Shown here: in pieces, positions 52,276-59,801 of the stretch
Layout of the letters: every line of letters starts with the position of its first letter
How positions within the stretch are numbered: position 1 is the stretch's first letter
From: Pseudochryseolinea flava
GTDB taxonomy: Bacteria; Bacteroidota; Bacteroidia; Cytophagales; Cyclobacteriaceae
Assembly (NCBI RefSeq): GCF_003286915.1
Contig: NZ_QMFY01000014.1
Coordinates: 100,040 to 164,039 of the forward strand
Length of the DNA stretch: 64,000 nt
Direction of reading: 5' to 3'
Made by a program: the position numbers and the translations under genes
The notes under the pieces: generated by a model
The model's input: only the letters and a program-made list of their open reading frames with translations
What the model was told of the DNA's origin: nothing
Database searches by the model: none

Positions 52276-53082
52276 ATGACGTCGCATAATACGAACAAGG
52301 TCATTCATCGCGATGGACAAAGTAGTGCCACGATATTCGATGAACGAACGGTCGAAAATGATTACCGTACCCTTGTTCCATTGTTGCGCGAGGGCATGCG
52401 TGTTCTTGATGTAGGATGTGGAACAGGGTCTATCTCCAACGGAATTGCAAAACTCGTTGGTGGTATCGGCCACGTAACCGGTATCGACAATACGGCTCAT
52501 TTCATTGAGCACGGACGAGCATTGTATCGCGATACAACCAATTTGAAATTGATTCATTCCGATCTTTTCAACTTTGATACAGACCAGCCGTTCGATCTTG
52601 TTGTGTCGGCAAGAACGTTACAATGGTTATCGAATCCCGGTGAAGCTATTGCAAAAATGAAGCGGTTCCTAAGATCAGGAGGTACGTTATCAATTCTTGA
52701 CTACAATCACAGTAAGCTGACGTGGACCCCAGCACCACCGAAAAGTATGCGCGACTTTTATGCAATTTTTCTTCAATGGCGCGCTGACGCGCGAATGAAT
52801 AATCTGATGGGTGATTCGTTGGCTGAGTTGTTTACCGCGAATGGGCTATCTAATGTCGAGGTGCGCGAATCAAACGAAGTCTATACACGTGGTGAAGATA
52901 ACTTTGTGTCGCGGCTAGGCATTTGGTCTAAGGTCGCAGGACTGAAACAAATCGTTGATGAGGGGTATCTGCATGAAGCCGATCGTGTGAAAACTATTCA
53001 CGACTATATGCGGTGGGTGGAGGATGAGGCACAGCAAATGATCATGGACTTAAAGGAAGTACGCGGTACTGTATCTGTATGA
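52276..53082 (+). CDS. Class I SAM-dependent methyltransferase (UbiE/MT11 type)
   Basis: 268-residue methyltransferase. Motif I is MRVLDVGCGTGSISNGIAKL (about 38-57), followed by VTGIDNTAHFIEHG, motif II FDLVVSARTLQWL (about 112-124) and RSGGTLSILDYNHSK. The fold matches small-molecule C- or O-methyltransferases of the Methyltransf_11/25 type. ATGA overlap with the DUF1330-like gene downstream (4 bp) and 8 bp spacing upstream make a three-gene unit. Acceptor unknown. Confidence 0.87.
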   Translation: MTSHNTNKVIHRDGQSSATIFDERTVENDYRTLVPLLREGMRVLDVGCGTGSISNGIAKLVGGIGHVTGIDNTAHFIEHGRALYRDTTNLKLIHSDLFNFDTDQPFDLVVSARTLQWLSNPGEAIAKMKRFLRSGGTLSILDYNHSKLTWTPAPPKSMRDFYAIFLQWRADARMNNLMGDSLAELFTANGLSNVEVRESNEVYTRGEDNFVSRLGIWSKVAGLKQIVDEGYLHEADRVKTIHDYMRWVEDEAQQMIMDLKEVRGTVSV

Positions 53083-53381
53083 TTTATGTAACACAAATTG
53101 TTTATATTAAAGAAGGGGAGGAGCAGACCTTCGAAGAGTTTGAATCAGTGGCTATACCGGCTATCCGGAAGTATAATGGCAAACTTCTGCTGAGACTTCG
53201 CCCGGGTGTAGACAATGTGATAGAATCGACGATTGAGAAGCCTTATGAAATTCACATTGTAGAGTTTGCTTCGATGGCAGATTTCGAATCTTTTAAATCG
53301 GACAAAGACAGGCTGAAGTTTTTGCACCTGAAAGAAAAATCGGTGCGTGCGATGATGATGATAAAGGGCGAAAAACTCTGA
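53079..53381 (+). CDS. DUF1330-like dimeric alpha+beta barrel protein
   Basis: 100 residues with a ferredoxin-like alternation: IYVTQIVYIKEGEEQTFEEFE, LLRLRPG, YEIHIVEFASMADFESFKSD and an end strand RAMMMIKGEKL. This is the pattern of DUF1330/ABM-like dimeric barrels. It overlaps the methyltransferase gene by 4 bp. Probably binds or converts a small molecule; no more can be said. Confidence 0.72.
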   Translation: MIYVTQIVYIKEGEEQTFEEFESVAIPAIRKYNGKLLLRLRPGVDNVIESTIEKPYEIHIVEFASMADFESFKSDKDRLKFLHLKEKSVRAMMMIKGEKL

Positions 53382-53385
53382 GAAT

Positions 53386-53413
53386 AAAAAAGGTATCCGA
53401 TGAAGATACCTTT
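53386..53413 (-). terminator. Intrinsic terminator after ferritin
   Basis: AAAGGTATC and GATACCTTT form a 9-bp stem (53389-53397, 53405-53413); the minus-strand transcript continues into six T. It lies 23 bp past the ferritin stop and also just after the convergent DUF1330-like gene. Confidence 0.85.
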
Positions 53414-53436
53414 CTATTTGGTGGGCTTGTAATAAC

Positions 53437-53964
53437 TTATTCGCTTGCTTTCAATTTGATGATTTCCTTGTCAATCTTATAAAGACCGCCATTGTCTAAT
53501 CCGATAAGATCGTAAAGCTCGATGCAGCGACGTGCTTGGCTCTCTTCTTCTAATTGTTCATCAAGGAACCAGTGCAAGAATCGTTGCGTCTGAAAATCTT
53601 TTACTTTCAAGCAATGATCAGAAATATTGTTAAAGCTTCTTGTGATTGAAATCTCTTGTTCTAAAGACTGAACGAGTACATCACGAAGGCCTTCAAAGTT
53701 CTTCGGTACTTTTGCAACTTCAGGTGAAATAGGAAGTCCACCGGCATCAACAACAAAATCAAAAATCTTCAGCATGTGCTCACGCTCTTCTGCAGATTGC
53801 TTCTTGAAGAAGTCACCACAGCCGTTAAGACCTTGTGAATAGCACCATCCCGCCATGGATAAGTAAGTAGCCGATGAGTGCGCCTCCATAGCAATTTGCT
53901 GATTCAACAACTCGAGTACGCTATCTTGTAATGATGTTCTAAGGCGAATAACTGATGTCTCCAT
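53437..53964 (-). CDS. ftnA: Ferritin (non-haem, FtnA type)
   Basis: 175-residue iron-storage protein, usual length for bacterial ferritin. Ferroxidase ligands are visible in QIAMEAHSSATYL (first Glu near 27), AEEREHMLKIFDFV (Glu and His near 60-65) and SLEQEISITRSFNN plus FLDEQLEEESQARR (third and fourth helices). It oxidises Fe(II) and stores it in a 24-mer shell. Single-gene unit with its own terminator. The gene symbol follows the family; FtnA versus another ferritin paralogue is not resolved. Confidence 0.92.
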   Translation of the reverse strand: METSVIRLRTSLQDSVLELLNQQIAMEAHSSATYLSMAGWCYSQGLNGCGDFFKKQSAEEREHMLKIFDFVVDAGGLPISPEVAKVPKNFEGLRDVLVQSLEQEISITRSFNNISDHCLKVKDFQTQRFLHWFLDEQLEEESQARRCIELYDLIGLDNGGLYKIDKEIIKLKASE

Positions 53965-54064
53965 AAATGACTTTCTTTTTTAATGTCCAATGATAACGAT
54001 AAATGGAGAGAAATAGATCGCGCGGAGAGCGACAAACCTCAATTTGAATTCAATCTAAAGAGAA

Positions 54065-54394
54065 TTAGATGCTCGGAGAGATACCTTTTCGATTGAGTAG
54101 ATCCTCCAACTTCAGGAGGAACATCTGGCGGCTGTACAGCTCGCGAAAATGGATGAAGTCAGCAAGGTCAAGTGTTACCACTTTGCCTTTGCAAGTAAGC
54201 GGAATACGAACCTGGTCAAATTCGTCAGAAGGGTTCAATAAATGCTCCTCTACATCCTTTCCGACCAAATAACTGATGGTTTGCAGGAACTCACACACAT
54301 TCTGTTCAATGCGCTCTCCACGGACCAAAAGCTCAAATTTTCCGCTTTTTCGGCGAAAATTGAGGGAAATTGACTGTTGTAGTACTTGCTCCAT
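54065..54394 (-). CDS. Hypothetical protein, 109 aa
   Basis: Soluble protein with a probable beta-rich N-terminus (SLNFRRKSGKFELLVRGERI) and two helices (EQNVCEFLQTISYLVGKDVEEHLL, DFIHFRELYSRQMFLLKLEDLL). A perfect -7 box lies only 12 to 19 bp before the ATG, so the mRNA would be almost leaderless. No family recognised; single-gene unit. Confidence 0.65.
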   Translation of the reverse strand: MEQVLQQSISLNFRRKSGKFELLVRGERIEQNVCEFLQTISYLVGKDVEEHLLNPSDEFDQVRIPLTCKGKVVTLDLADFIHFRELYSRQMFLLKLEDLLNRKGISPSI

Positions 54395-54405
54395 ATCGAC
54401 GGTAA

Positions 54406-54413
54406 CAAAGGTA
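54406..54413 (-). promoter_or_regulatory. -7 box TACCTTTG
   Basis: The minus strand reads TACCTTTG, an exact match to TAnnTTTG, with its near edge 11 bp from the ATG at 54394. Transcription would start about 5 nt before the start codon. Confidence 0.5.
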
Positions 54414-54458
54414 CTTTATTTAGATTAAATTTAAATAGATCGGCGATAGAAAATTACA

Positions 54459-54489
54459 AATCCCTTCAAATACGTACGCTGAAGGGATT
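54459..54489 (-). terminator. Hairpin after DoxX gene, probable terminator
   Basis: AATCCCTTCA and TGAAGGGATT form a perfect 10-bp stem with an 11-nt loop. On the minus strand it is followed by TTTGTAATTT, a modest T-tract. It lies 19 bp past the DoxX stop. Confidence 0.7.
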
Positions 54490-54508
54490 GTATCAGCAAT
54501 GACAGCCA

Positions 54509-54889
54509 TTACAGTTCGGCCGTTTGTTGGTGTCTTAACTTGTGGTGGGAAAGGTAGGACACGATCAAAATACCGAATATGATCAGTGGGAAGAATGTCT
54601 GGAAGTCGACGCCGTCAACCACGGCATGGGCGATGCTGGCGGACAAGAAATTGATACCAAACCCCACGTAAGCCCATTCTTTAAAACGCGCCGGTACTTT
54701 CGGCAAGATGAGGAGGAGACCACCGATTACTTTGAACACCGTAAGTTGCACACGGAAGTAGTCGGGAAAAGCCAAGTGGCGAATGCCTTCTACAGCTAGC
54801 GGTGTATGAGAAGTCAGTGCGGGAATAACAGCATCGAACACAAAGATGATGCTTGTCGAGATCCAATAAATAATCTTACACTTTTTCAT
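54509..54889 (-). CDS. DoxX-like (DoxX_2) membrane protein
   Basis: 126-residue protein with four membrane helices (about 5-24, 46-66, 71-89, 98-116) and DoxX_2 marks: HLAFPDYFRVQLTVFKVIGGLLLILP and RFKEWAYVGFGINFLSASIAH. Function of the family is poorly known; members are linked to redox stress. A -7 box is found 54 bp upstream of the start. Single-gene unit. Confidence 0.87.
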   Translation of the reverse strand: MKKCKIIYWISTSIIFVFDAVIPALTSHTPLAVEGIRHLAFPDYFRVQLTVFKVIGGLLLILPKVPARFKEWAYVGFGINFLSASIAHAVVDGVDFQTFFPLIIFGILIVSYLSHHKLRHQQTAEL

Positions 54890-54942
54890 AGCGTTAATTT
54901 TAATTTTTCTGATTGTGTTCCGGCTTGTGCCTTTTGTTGATA

Positions 54943-54950
54943 CAAAGCTA
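54943..54950 (-). promoter_or_regulatory. -7 box TAGCTTTG before DoxX
   Basis: The minus strand reads TAGCTTTG, an exact TAnnTTTG match, 54 bp before the DoxX start at 54889. No clear -33 TTTG is seen. Confidence 0.45.
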
Positions 54951-55055
54951 GTGGCAACGTGACCGAGGCGTGATGTGTGATTGCGTCAAACTATGTGGGC
55001 GAATGCGACAATCAATTTCTTGCTTCAATAGCGGTAAAATTGGTTCAATGGTGTC

Positions 55056-55063
55056 TACCTTTG
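55056..55063 (+). promoter_or_regulatory. -7 box TACCTTTG before lipoprotein 55099
   Basis: Exact match to TAnnTTTG; a TTG at 55040-55042 is a possible -33 remnant. The start codon at 55099 is 36 bp downstream. Confidence 0.5.
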
Positions 55064-55098
55064 ACATGGTATCAAATTAGTTGTATGATCCAGAAAAT

Positions 55099-55545
55099 AT
55101 GAAAATGAAAGGAATAGCATCGATGATGATGGGCACCATACTTTGTGTGGCCTGTAACAGCAAGAGTTTAGTGAAAGAAGAGCCCGTTCAGGCGGTGTCA
55201 TCTGCGGGACAATCTTGCTATCTCTATTTAAACAATAAAGACACCGTAAAAATGACTTTGACTTTCGATCATCAAAGCGTAAGCGGCGAGCTCACCTATA
55301 ACATCTTCGAGAAAGATGGAAACACGGGTACCCTTCGCGGCGCTGTTGTGGGCGATACCATATATGCCGAATACAGCTTTCAATCGGAGGGCGTAACTTC
55401 TGTTCGTGATGTTGCATTCTTGAAAAAAGATTCGACCTTGGTGGAAGGTTTTGCACCTATGGATACGTCGGGCACACGCTTTGCCAATCGCGCAGAACTT
55501 GATTTCTCTGGAATTGTACTCAAGCCAACAAAATGTTATGAATAA
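55099..55545 (+). CDS. Small lipoprotein of unknown function
   Basis: 148 residues from ATG 55099 with a lipoprotein leader (GTILCVACNSK, Cys near 19). The body reads as a beta-sheet protein (CYLYLNNKDTVKMTLTFDHQSVSGELTYNIFEKDGNTGTLRG, GDTIYAEYSFQSEGVTSVRDVAFLKK), a pattern often seen in Bacteroidota lipocalin-like lipoproteins. An in-frame TTG upstream (55081) is rejected. It overlaps the next gene by 8 bp. Confidence 0.75.
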   Translation: MKMKGIASMMMGTILCVACNSKSLVKEEPVQAVSSAGQSCYLYLNNKDTVKMTLTFDHQSVSGELTYNIFEKDGNTGTLRGAVVGDTIYAEYSFQSEGVTSVRDVAFLKKDSTLVEGFAPMDTSGTRFANRAELDFSGIVLKPTKCYE

Positions 55546-55975
55546 AACTATATTACTCGTTTTCTTTTTCTGTGTTACGGCAACGACATCCCTATACGCG
55601 CAAGGTGATGAAGCTGCCATCAAGCAAAGTATTATTACGATGTTTGACGGAATGTCTAAACTCGATGAACAGATCGTTCGTGGTGAGCTCACGAAAGATT
55701 TTCAATTGCTTGAAGATGGAGAAGTATGGAATGCAGACTCACTCACAAGCTTTTTTAAAACCATGGACAAGGCCGCGTTTTCTCGTATTAACAAATTTGA
55801 CTTTATCAAAATCGAAAAACGTGATAACGTTGCTTGGGTGAGTTACTTCAATGAAGCGCAAATTGCTTACCGCGAACGGAAGTTTACAATAAAATGGCTG
55901 GAGAGCGCCGTACTGGTGAAAGATAACAAGCGCTGGCGTATTTCGTTTTTACACTCGACAAAGCTACGTCAATAA
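55538..55975 (+). CDS. Exported NTF2-like (SnoaL/DUF4440) protein
   Basis: 145 residues from ATG 55538 with a signal peptide ending SLYAQ (about 20). The cone fold of the NTF2 superfamily is suggested by EAAIKQSIITMFDGMSKLDEQIVRGELTKDFQLLEDG and the ending WLESAVLVKDNKRWRISFLHSTKL, typical of DUF4440. The 8-bp overlap couples it to the preceding lipoprotein. Ligand unknown. The intergenic repeat element starts right after its stop. Confidence 0.8.
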   Translation: MNKTILLVFFFCVTATTSLYAQGDEAAIKQSIITMFDGMSKLDEQIVRGELTKDFQLLEDGEVWNADSLTSFFKTMDKAAFSRINKFDFIKIEKRDNVAWVSYFNEAQIAYRERKFTIKWLESAVLVKDNKRWRISFLHSTKLRQ

Positions 55976-55981
55976 GTACGA

Positions 55982-56135
55982 TTCAATGTCGTTGACTTAA
56001 GCAATTCCTTCGGTATGGATTCGTCTTCACCCCCGGCCCCTGAAGGGGAATTCGATTCGCGGGCTGACCCTTTAGGGAACGAAAGGGGTGGGGTGGCATT
56101 TTTTATGTCTCCGTACTTAAGTCAATGACATTGAA
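55982..56135. repeat. Intergenic repeat element, copy A, with terminal inverted repeats
   Basis: Bounded by TTCAATGTCGTTGACTTAAG (55982-56001) and its inverse CTTAAGTCAATGACATTGAA (56116-56135), one mismatch over 20 bp. The interior (56030-56095) has GGCCCCTGAAGGGG and GCGGGCTGACCCTTTAGGG and recurs at 58540-58610. No coding capacity. It resembles a MITE or a palindromic intergenic repeat of the genome. It fills the gap between the NTF2-like gene and the next plus-strand gene. Confidence 0.75.
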
Positions 56136-56181
56136 GTACGATTGCTTATTTTAGCATCCCGAGTTTTGAAAGACCAAACCA

Positions 56182-56790
56182 ATGTATTCGAAAACCACCA
56201 CAATATTTTGTGCAATTTTGTTTTTTACAATTGCGCATAACGCGCTCGCGCAACGGCTGAAGCTTACTGTTAACAATCCCGCACCGCGAATAGGCGACGA
56301 GCTCGCGGTATCATACAATATCGACGGCAGCGCACATGGCATGTTGGGTATCGGCGCCGTGTCTATGATGCCCGCGTTTCTGGCGGACAAAGGCCCTGTT
56401 ACAATCGGTCCAATAGCCATTACGTTGAATGGCGTTCTGTATACCTCCGATTCATTGGTACTGCATGTTGCTCAACCTTTACCTGCTGGCATAAAAGACG
56501 GCGTTTGGATACGGAAAGTTGAATCGAACGGTGTTGCATACATTATCGTCGAGCAACGGTTTGAAGTCGGTTCCAATAAAAAATTAGCGGAATTGAATGT
56601 CGACAAAATTAAGAAACGTGGAATCTTGGTTGAACTCGAAGGCGCGCAGCTATCAACGCAGTCTACATTAACGGGGACGGTGCAGTACAGAATTTCTATT
56701 CACCGTTTTGGAAATGTAGCTCAATCAAAAATGATCGAACTTGAAAGGACGTTTTTTACAAATTTACCTGAGAACGTCTTCTTCGAATAA
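56182..56790 (+). CDS. Exported protein with BatD-like beta-sandwich
   Basis: 202 residues with a signal peptide ending ALAQ (about 23). Residues 25-105 (KLTVNNPAPRIGDELAVSYNI, VTIGPIAITLNGVLYTSDSLVLHV) resemble the N-terminal Ig-like repeats of BatD/oxygen-tolerance proteins, but the usual BatD length (over 500) and membrane helix are missing. The C-terminal half has another beta-rich part. Function unknown. It converges on the porin gene with a shared hairpin. Confidence 0.62.
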   Translation: MYSKTTTIFCAILFFTIAHNALAQRLKLTVNNPAPRIGDELAVSYNIDGSAHGMLGIGAVSMMPAFLADKGPVTIGPIAITLNGVLYTSDSLVLHVAQPLPAGIKDGVWIRKVESNGVAYIIVEQRFEVGSNKKLAELNVDKIKKRGILVELEGAQLSTQSTLTGTVQYRISIHRFGNVAQSKMIELERTFFTNLPENVFFE

Positions 56791-56833
56791 AAAGCAGAAA
56801 GCATAACGTGATGAATGCGTAATGCTTCCTGCT
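56789..56833 (-). terminator. Terminator after the porin gene
   Basis: AGCAGAAAGCAT and ATGCTTCCTGCT pair (12 bp, one mismatch, 17-nt loop); on the minus strand the stem is followed by TTTTT. It lies 11 bp past the porin stop. Confidence 0.8.
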
Positions 56834-56844
56834 AGTGTTACTTC

Positions 56845-58176
56845 TTAATCTAGCGCTTTATCCAGTTGCTGATTGCTAAAGGCAAAGGAGAAGTCAAGTC
56901 GAATTTCAGGATATGACGTTCTTTTGCCATAGAACTCCTGCATGTGTACGCTTCCGTCTAACTTGATGGCAACGTTAGGGATCGGCCGGTAAACCAAACC
57001 TGCAGAGGGTTTCCAGAATACACCATCGTCGGCAAGCCCAGATTCGTCGTCACCACCAAAGTCTTTATTTTGAATCACCTCCGGATAACTCATCCAATCC
57101 AAGAATAGGTAAGGCACGAATTGTCCGATATCGGATTGAATATTGTATCCCAATCTGATGTACCAAGTTTGCACGTCAAAGTTCGCAGTGGTTTCGATGT
57201 CATCTTCCGTGAGTAAATTGTCTGGTAGTTCTTCATTCGTCCTGATAAAACGATCGCGTTGTGTTGGATTGATACCTGCTTCACGAATTACTGAGAGAAC
57301 ACTTGCCGGGTCACGTACGCCGCTGTGTGCTGCGCGATAGTATTCTGATTGCACCAGCAAGTTGCCAAATTGTTTTTCAAAGTAAACACCTGCAACGACG
57401 AAATGATCGCCTGCCATCCATGGTAATATTCCGCCGCGTGGCGAACCATCACCGAGCGAAACGGTTGATGTCGTTTTCTTGTTGTTGATACTCGATGAGT
57501 ATCCAGACGTACCGAGAATGAAAGAATGCGTCAGTGATTTATACCGCAGGTCCCAGCCAAGCGGAAAGATACCAGGCTTGGCGCCACCTTCGCCATTGTC
57601 CGTCATCAAGGCATAAGAAACAACACGACGACTGTTCTGAAGTTCTCCATGCAGCATGAAGTTCGTAGTACGCGTTAAAAATAAGTGGTCTTGATCGAGC
57701 ATCTCTGGTGGCTCAATACCAATGAACGTTGGAATTTGATCGAGTCGCTCATTGTATAAACCAAACTTGCGATACATCTTTCCAACCCTTACCTGCAAGA
57801 AATCTTTGAAAGCAAAATTTCCCCAGGCGTTTCGCACTTCTAAAAACTCATCCACGTAGGCAAGGTTGAATAAGTATGAGATTTTTGTTGAGAAGTTTCC
57901 CTTTCCATAAATGTGAAAGTTCCGAACAGGAGTCCACTCTGCAGGATCAGAAACTTTTTTAACCTCGCCACTTTCACCAAGGGTAGGATAGTTAAAAGTC
58001 TTTTGCAAGTTTGAATTGATATAACCATACAAGTAAAGCTTGCGGTCGACAAGCTCCAGGTTAAGGAGGTCTTCAAGGGATAAATCGAATAGTTCGTTGC
58101 CGGTTTGTGTGGAGTCCGTCTGCGAATAAGCTACACTAGAAAACAGGACCAATAGTGAAATGAGAAACTTTTTCAT
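56845..58176 (-). CDS. Outer-membrane porin, phosphate-selective-porin-like
   Basis: 443-residue beta-barrel protein with a signal peptide ending VAYSQ. A short LSLEDLLNLELVDR segment near 32 resembles the plug start of TonB-type proteins but no plug follows; the rest shows alternating amphipathic strands (FHIYGKGNFSTKISYLFNLAYVDEFLEVRNAWGNF, VRVGKMYRKFGLYNERLDQIP, an aromatic-rich end LDFSFAFSNQQ). FxVRVGKxxxxFGLYN is the pattern of phosphate-selective porin O/P-like proteins. Substrate unknown. It is bracketed by two copies of the intergenic repeat. Confidence 0.78.
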   Translation of the reverse strand: MKKFLISLLVLFSSVAYSQTDSTQTGNELFDLSLEDLLNLELVDRKLYLYGYINSNLQKTFNYPTLGESGEVKKVSDPAEWTPVRNFHIYGKGNFSTKISYLFNLAYVDEFLEVRNAWGNFAFKDFLQVRVGKMYRKFGLYNERLDQIPTFIGIEPPEMLDQDHLFLTRTTNFMLHGELQNSRRVVSYALMTDNGEGGAKPGIFPLGWDLRYKSLTHSFILGTSGYSSSINNKKTTSTVSLGDGSPRGGILPWMAGDHFVVAGVYFEKQFGNLLVQSEYYRAAHSGVRDPASVLSVIREAGINPTQRDRFIRTNEELPDNLLTEDDIETTANFDVQTWYIRLGYNIQSDIGQFVPYLFLDWMSYPEVIQNKDFGGDDESGLADDGVFWKPSAGLVYRPIPNVAIKLDGSVHMQEFYGKRTSYPEIRLDFSFAFSNQQLDKALD

Positions 58177-58341
58177 ATTGACGCATTTAGGTTTGTAGAC
58201 TACGATGGTGTTTGTCAGCTAACGGTCTATGACCTGAGGAGGCCGTAGATGCATAAATATACCTGTATAAGTTAATGAAATTTTCGGTCGATTAGCAATG
58301 AAGTCTCTCGGCTTATTTCTTTCGGTGTCAGATCGATAAAT

Positions 58342-58368
58342 AAAAAGGCCCCTTTGAAAGAGGCCTTC
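58342..58368 (-). terminator. Hairpin with T-run in the 58177-58629 gap
   Basis: AAGGCC and GGCCTT flank an inner CTTTGAAAG palindrome, giving a near-perfect hairpin followed on the minus strand by TTTTTAT. It may terminate transcription from the lipoprotein gene (stop at 58630) before the porin. The remainder of the 453-bp gap holds repeat copy B and the repeated TCACGATTAACG (58400 and 58487 regions). Confidence 0.65.
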
Positions 58369-58498
58369 TTGGAAACTAATTCTTGAATGTCTATTTATTC
58401 ACGATTAACGTATACGTAGCCGCCCCGCACCCTTCACTTCTCTAAAGGGCCCCGCGCAATGCAATGATATTCTCTTCGAAGGCTTTCACGATTAACGA

Positions 58499-58612
58499 TT
58501 CAATGTCATTGACTTAAGCAACCGCCTTCAGTTATAGATTTCTATTCTCCCTGGCCCCTGAAGGTAACTCGATTTGCGGGCTGACCCTTTAGGGAATGAA
58601 AGGGGCGGTGTG
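58499..58612. repeat. Intergenic repeat element, copy B
   Basis: Starts with TTCAATGTCATTGACTTAAG (58499-58518), nearly identical to the left end of copy A, then after a divergent 35-bp stretch GGCCCCTGAAGG (58553-58564) and GCGGGCTGACCCTTTAGGGAA (interrupted here as GCGGGCTGACCC then TTTAGGGAA) to 58612. The right inverted repeat of copy A is missing. Same orientation as copy A; together they flank the BatD-like and porin genes. Confidence 0.7.
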
Positions 58613-58629
58613 TCTCAGTACATTAATGT

Positions 58630-59568
58630 CTATTGACAATCTAGGCACATCCATTCGACAACGCCGCCACCGGATCCGAATCGTTGCATGGTGTATTTTT
58701 CAATGTCGATGAGGAATCCAATACCCCCGGCATTCGCATTCTGCGTGCAGCATCCACCGCAATCTGTATCCGCGCACATGTCATAGACCTTTACATCGAT
58801 CGTCCGTGTTCCTTGACGAAGTCGGAGTGTCTTCAATTTGTAAGTGTTCGCATCTTTCGAATGAACGGCAGCAATGTTGTTTGCCATCACCCACGACTCA
58901 GGTTGTTTGCCATTGACAAAAGCGAAGTAGCCAGCCCATAAACAACCATTGTAGTTGACGCACTCGTCGCTACCAGGATCTGGATAAGAAGTGAAGTTTG
59001 TGAGGTTTGCACGTCGCCATGTTCCAGTGGGTGGGGTAGACGTACCCGTCGTAAATTTTTCCCATCCGCCAATCGTTGTACGCGTACACGTCATGGCCTT
59101 TGTTCCATTCTCCGACGAAATGTAGCGTCCATTGTTTCCCAGGAAAGAAACAGAACCATCGCTGTTGTCTACGACGGTAAATTTTTCCCAGTCGCCGACT
59201 GCAGTGCGACTACAGGTAATCGCTTTTGTTCCATTCTCAGACGAAACATATTTGCCCATGCTACGCAACGCTACTTTGCCACCACCAGCATCAACGACCG
59301 TAAATTTCTCCCAGTCGCTTGCTGTTGTTCGGGTACATTGCATCGGAGCGGTTCCATTTTCACCGCACACGAAAAGTCCATTGGAACCTTTAAAGCTCAC
59401 GACCTCGCCCACTGAGATTCGTGCGTTCGATACATCTCGTGCGACTACTTCATTGTCGGTCTTCGCACGCTTCCTGTTTTTGTCCGTCACATCACTACTG
59501 CATGACGAAAGCATCGCTGCGCCCATAGCTAACAGCCAGAGCATAGCACTGAATTGGTTTTTCTTCAT
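58630..59568 (-). CDS. Lipoprotein with three fascin-like repeats and a Cys-rich expansin/RlpA-like C-terminal domain
   Basis: 312-residue surface lipoprotein from ATG 59568 with lipobox MLSSC (Cys 23). Three tandem units of about 43 residues (55-180) share NGxYVxxENGT...CxRT....WEKFT, the pattern of beta-trefoil fascin/actin-crosslinking-like domains; the central unit reads MGKYVSSENGTKAITCSRT. A Pro/Thr linker follows, then about 120 residues with eight Cys (DECVNYNGC, MCADTDCGGCC, WMCLDC) and VKVYDMC...FLIDIEKYTMQRFG...GVVEWMC, which resembles the double-psi barrel of expansin/barwin/RlpA proteins. Likely binds polysaccharide outside the cell. Single-gene unit. Domain naming of the C-terminal half is tentative. 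Confidence 0.7.
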   Translation of the reverse strand: MKKNQFSAMLWLLAMGAAMLSSCSSDVTDKNRKRAKTDNEVVARDVSNARISVGEVVSFKGSNGLFVCGENGTAPMQCTRTTASDWEKFTVVDAGGGKVALRSMGKYVSSENGTKAITCSRTAVGDWEKFTVVDNSDGSVSFLGNNGRYISSENGTKAMTCTRTTIGGWEKFTTGTSTPPTGTWRRANLTNFTSYPDPGSDECVNYNGCLWAGYFAFVNGKQPESWVMANNIAAVHSKDANTYKLKTLRLRQGTRTIDVKVYDMCADTDCGGCCTQNANAGGIGFLIDIEKYTMQRFGSGGGVVEWMCLDCQ

Positions 59569-59673
59569 TGGTTTAAAGATTTGGGTTAACACGCTAAAGA
59601 CGAAAAATGAAGGGCGCGAACCTGATTGGAAGATGGGGGTATTTTTTGGGTAGGGAAGGGAAGGGAGAAGCAA

Positions 59674-59801
59674 GAAGTAAGGAGTAAGAAGAATGGGAGT
59701 CAGGAGACAGAAGTCAGTAGTCAGACATTCTTTTTTCCTATCTTCATACTTCTTAATTCTTACTTCTTAATTCTTACTCCTGACTTCTGACTCCTGACTA
59801 C
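59674..59801. repeat. Head-to-head arrays of 7-bp tandem repeats
   Basis: The right arm (59746-59801) is eight consecutive heptamers of consensus TKAMTYC (e.g. TTACTTC, TTACTCC, TGACTTC, TGACTCC). The left arm (59674-59723) is seven units of the reverse complement with one extra G. The 22-bp centre is ACATTCTTTTTTCC-rich. The two arms can pair into a hairpin of about 50 bp. The right arm also encodes the last 12 codons of the minus-strand gene at 59767. A related direct array lies at 62675-62751. Confidence 0.85.

Noticed and set aside
53386..53413. Terminator for the plus-strand DUF1330-like gene
   Set aside because: The T-run is clear only on the minus strand, so it is assigned to ferritin, though it may work weakly both ways.
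59132..59653. 173-codon plus-strand frame
   Set aside because: Antisense shadow of the fascin-like repeats; its apparent internal repeats mirror those of the real gene.
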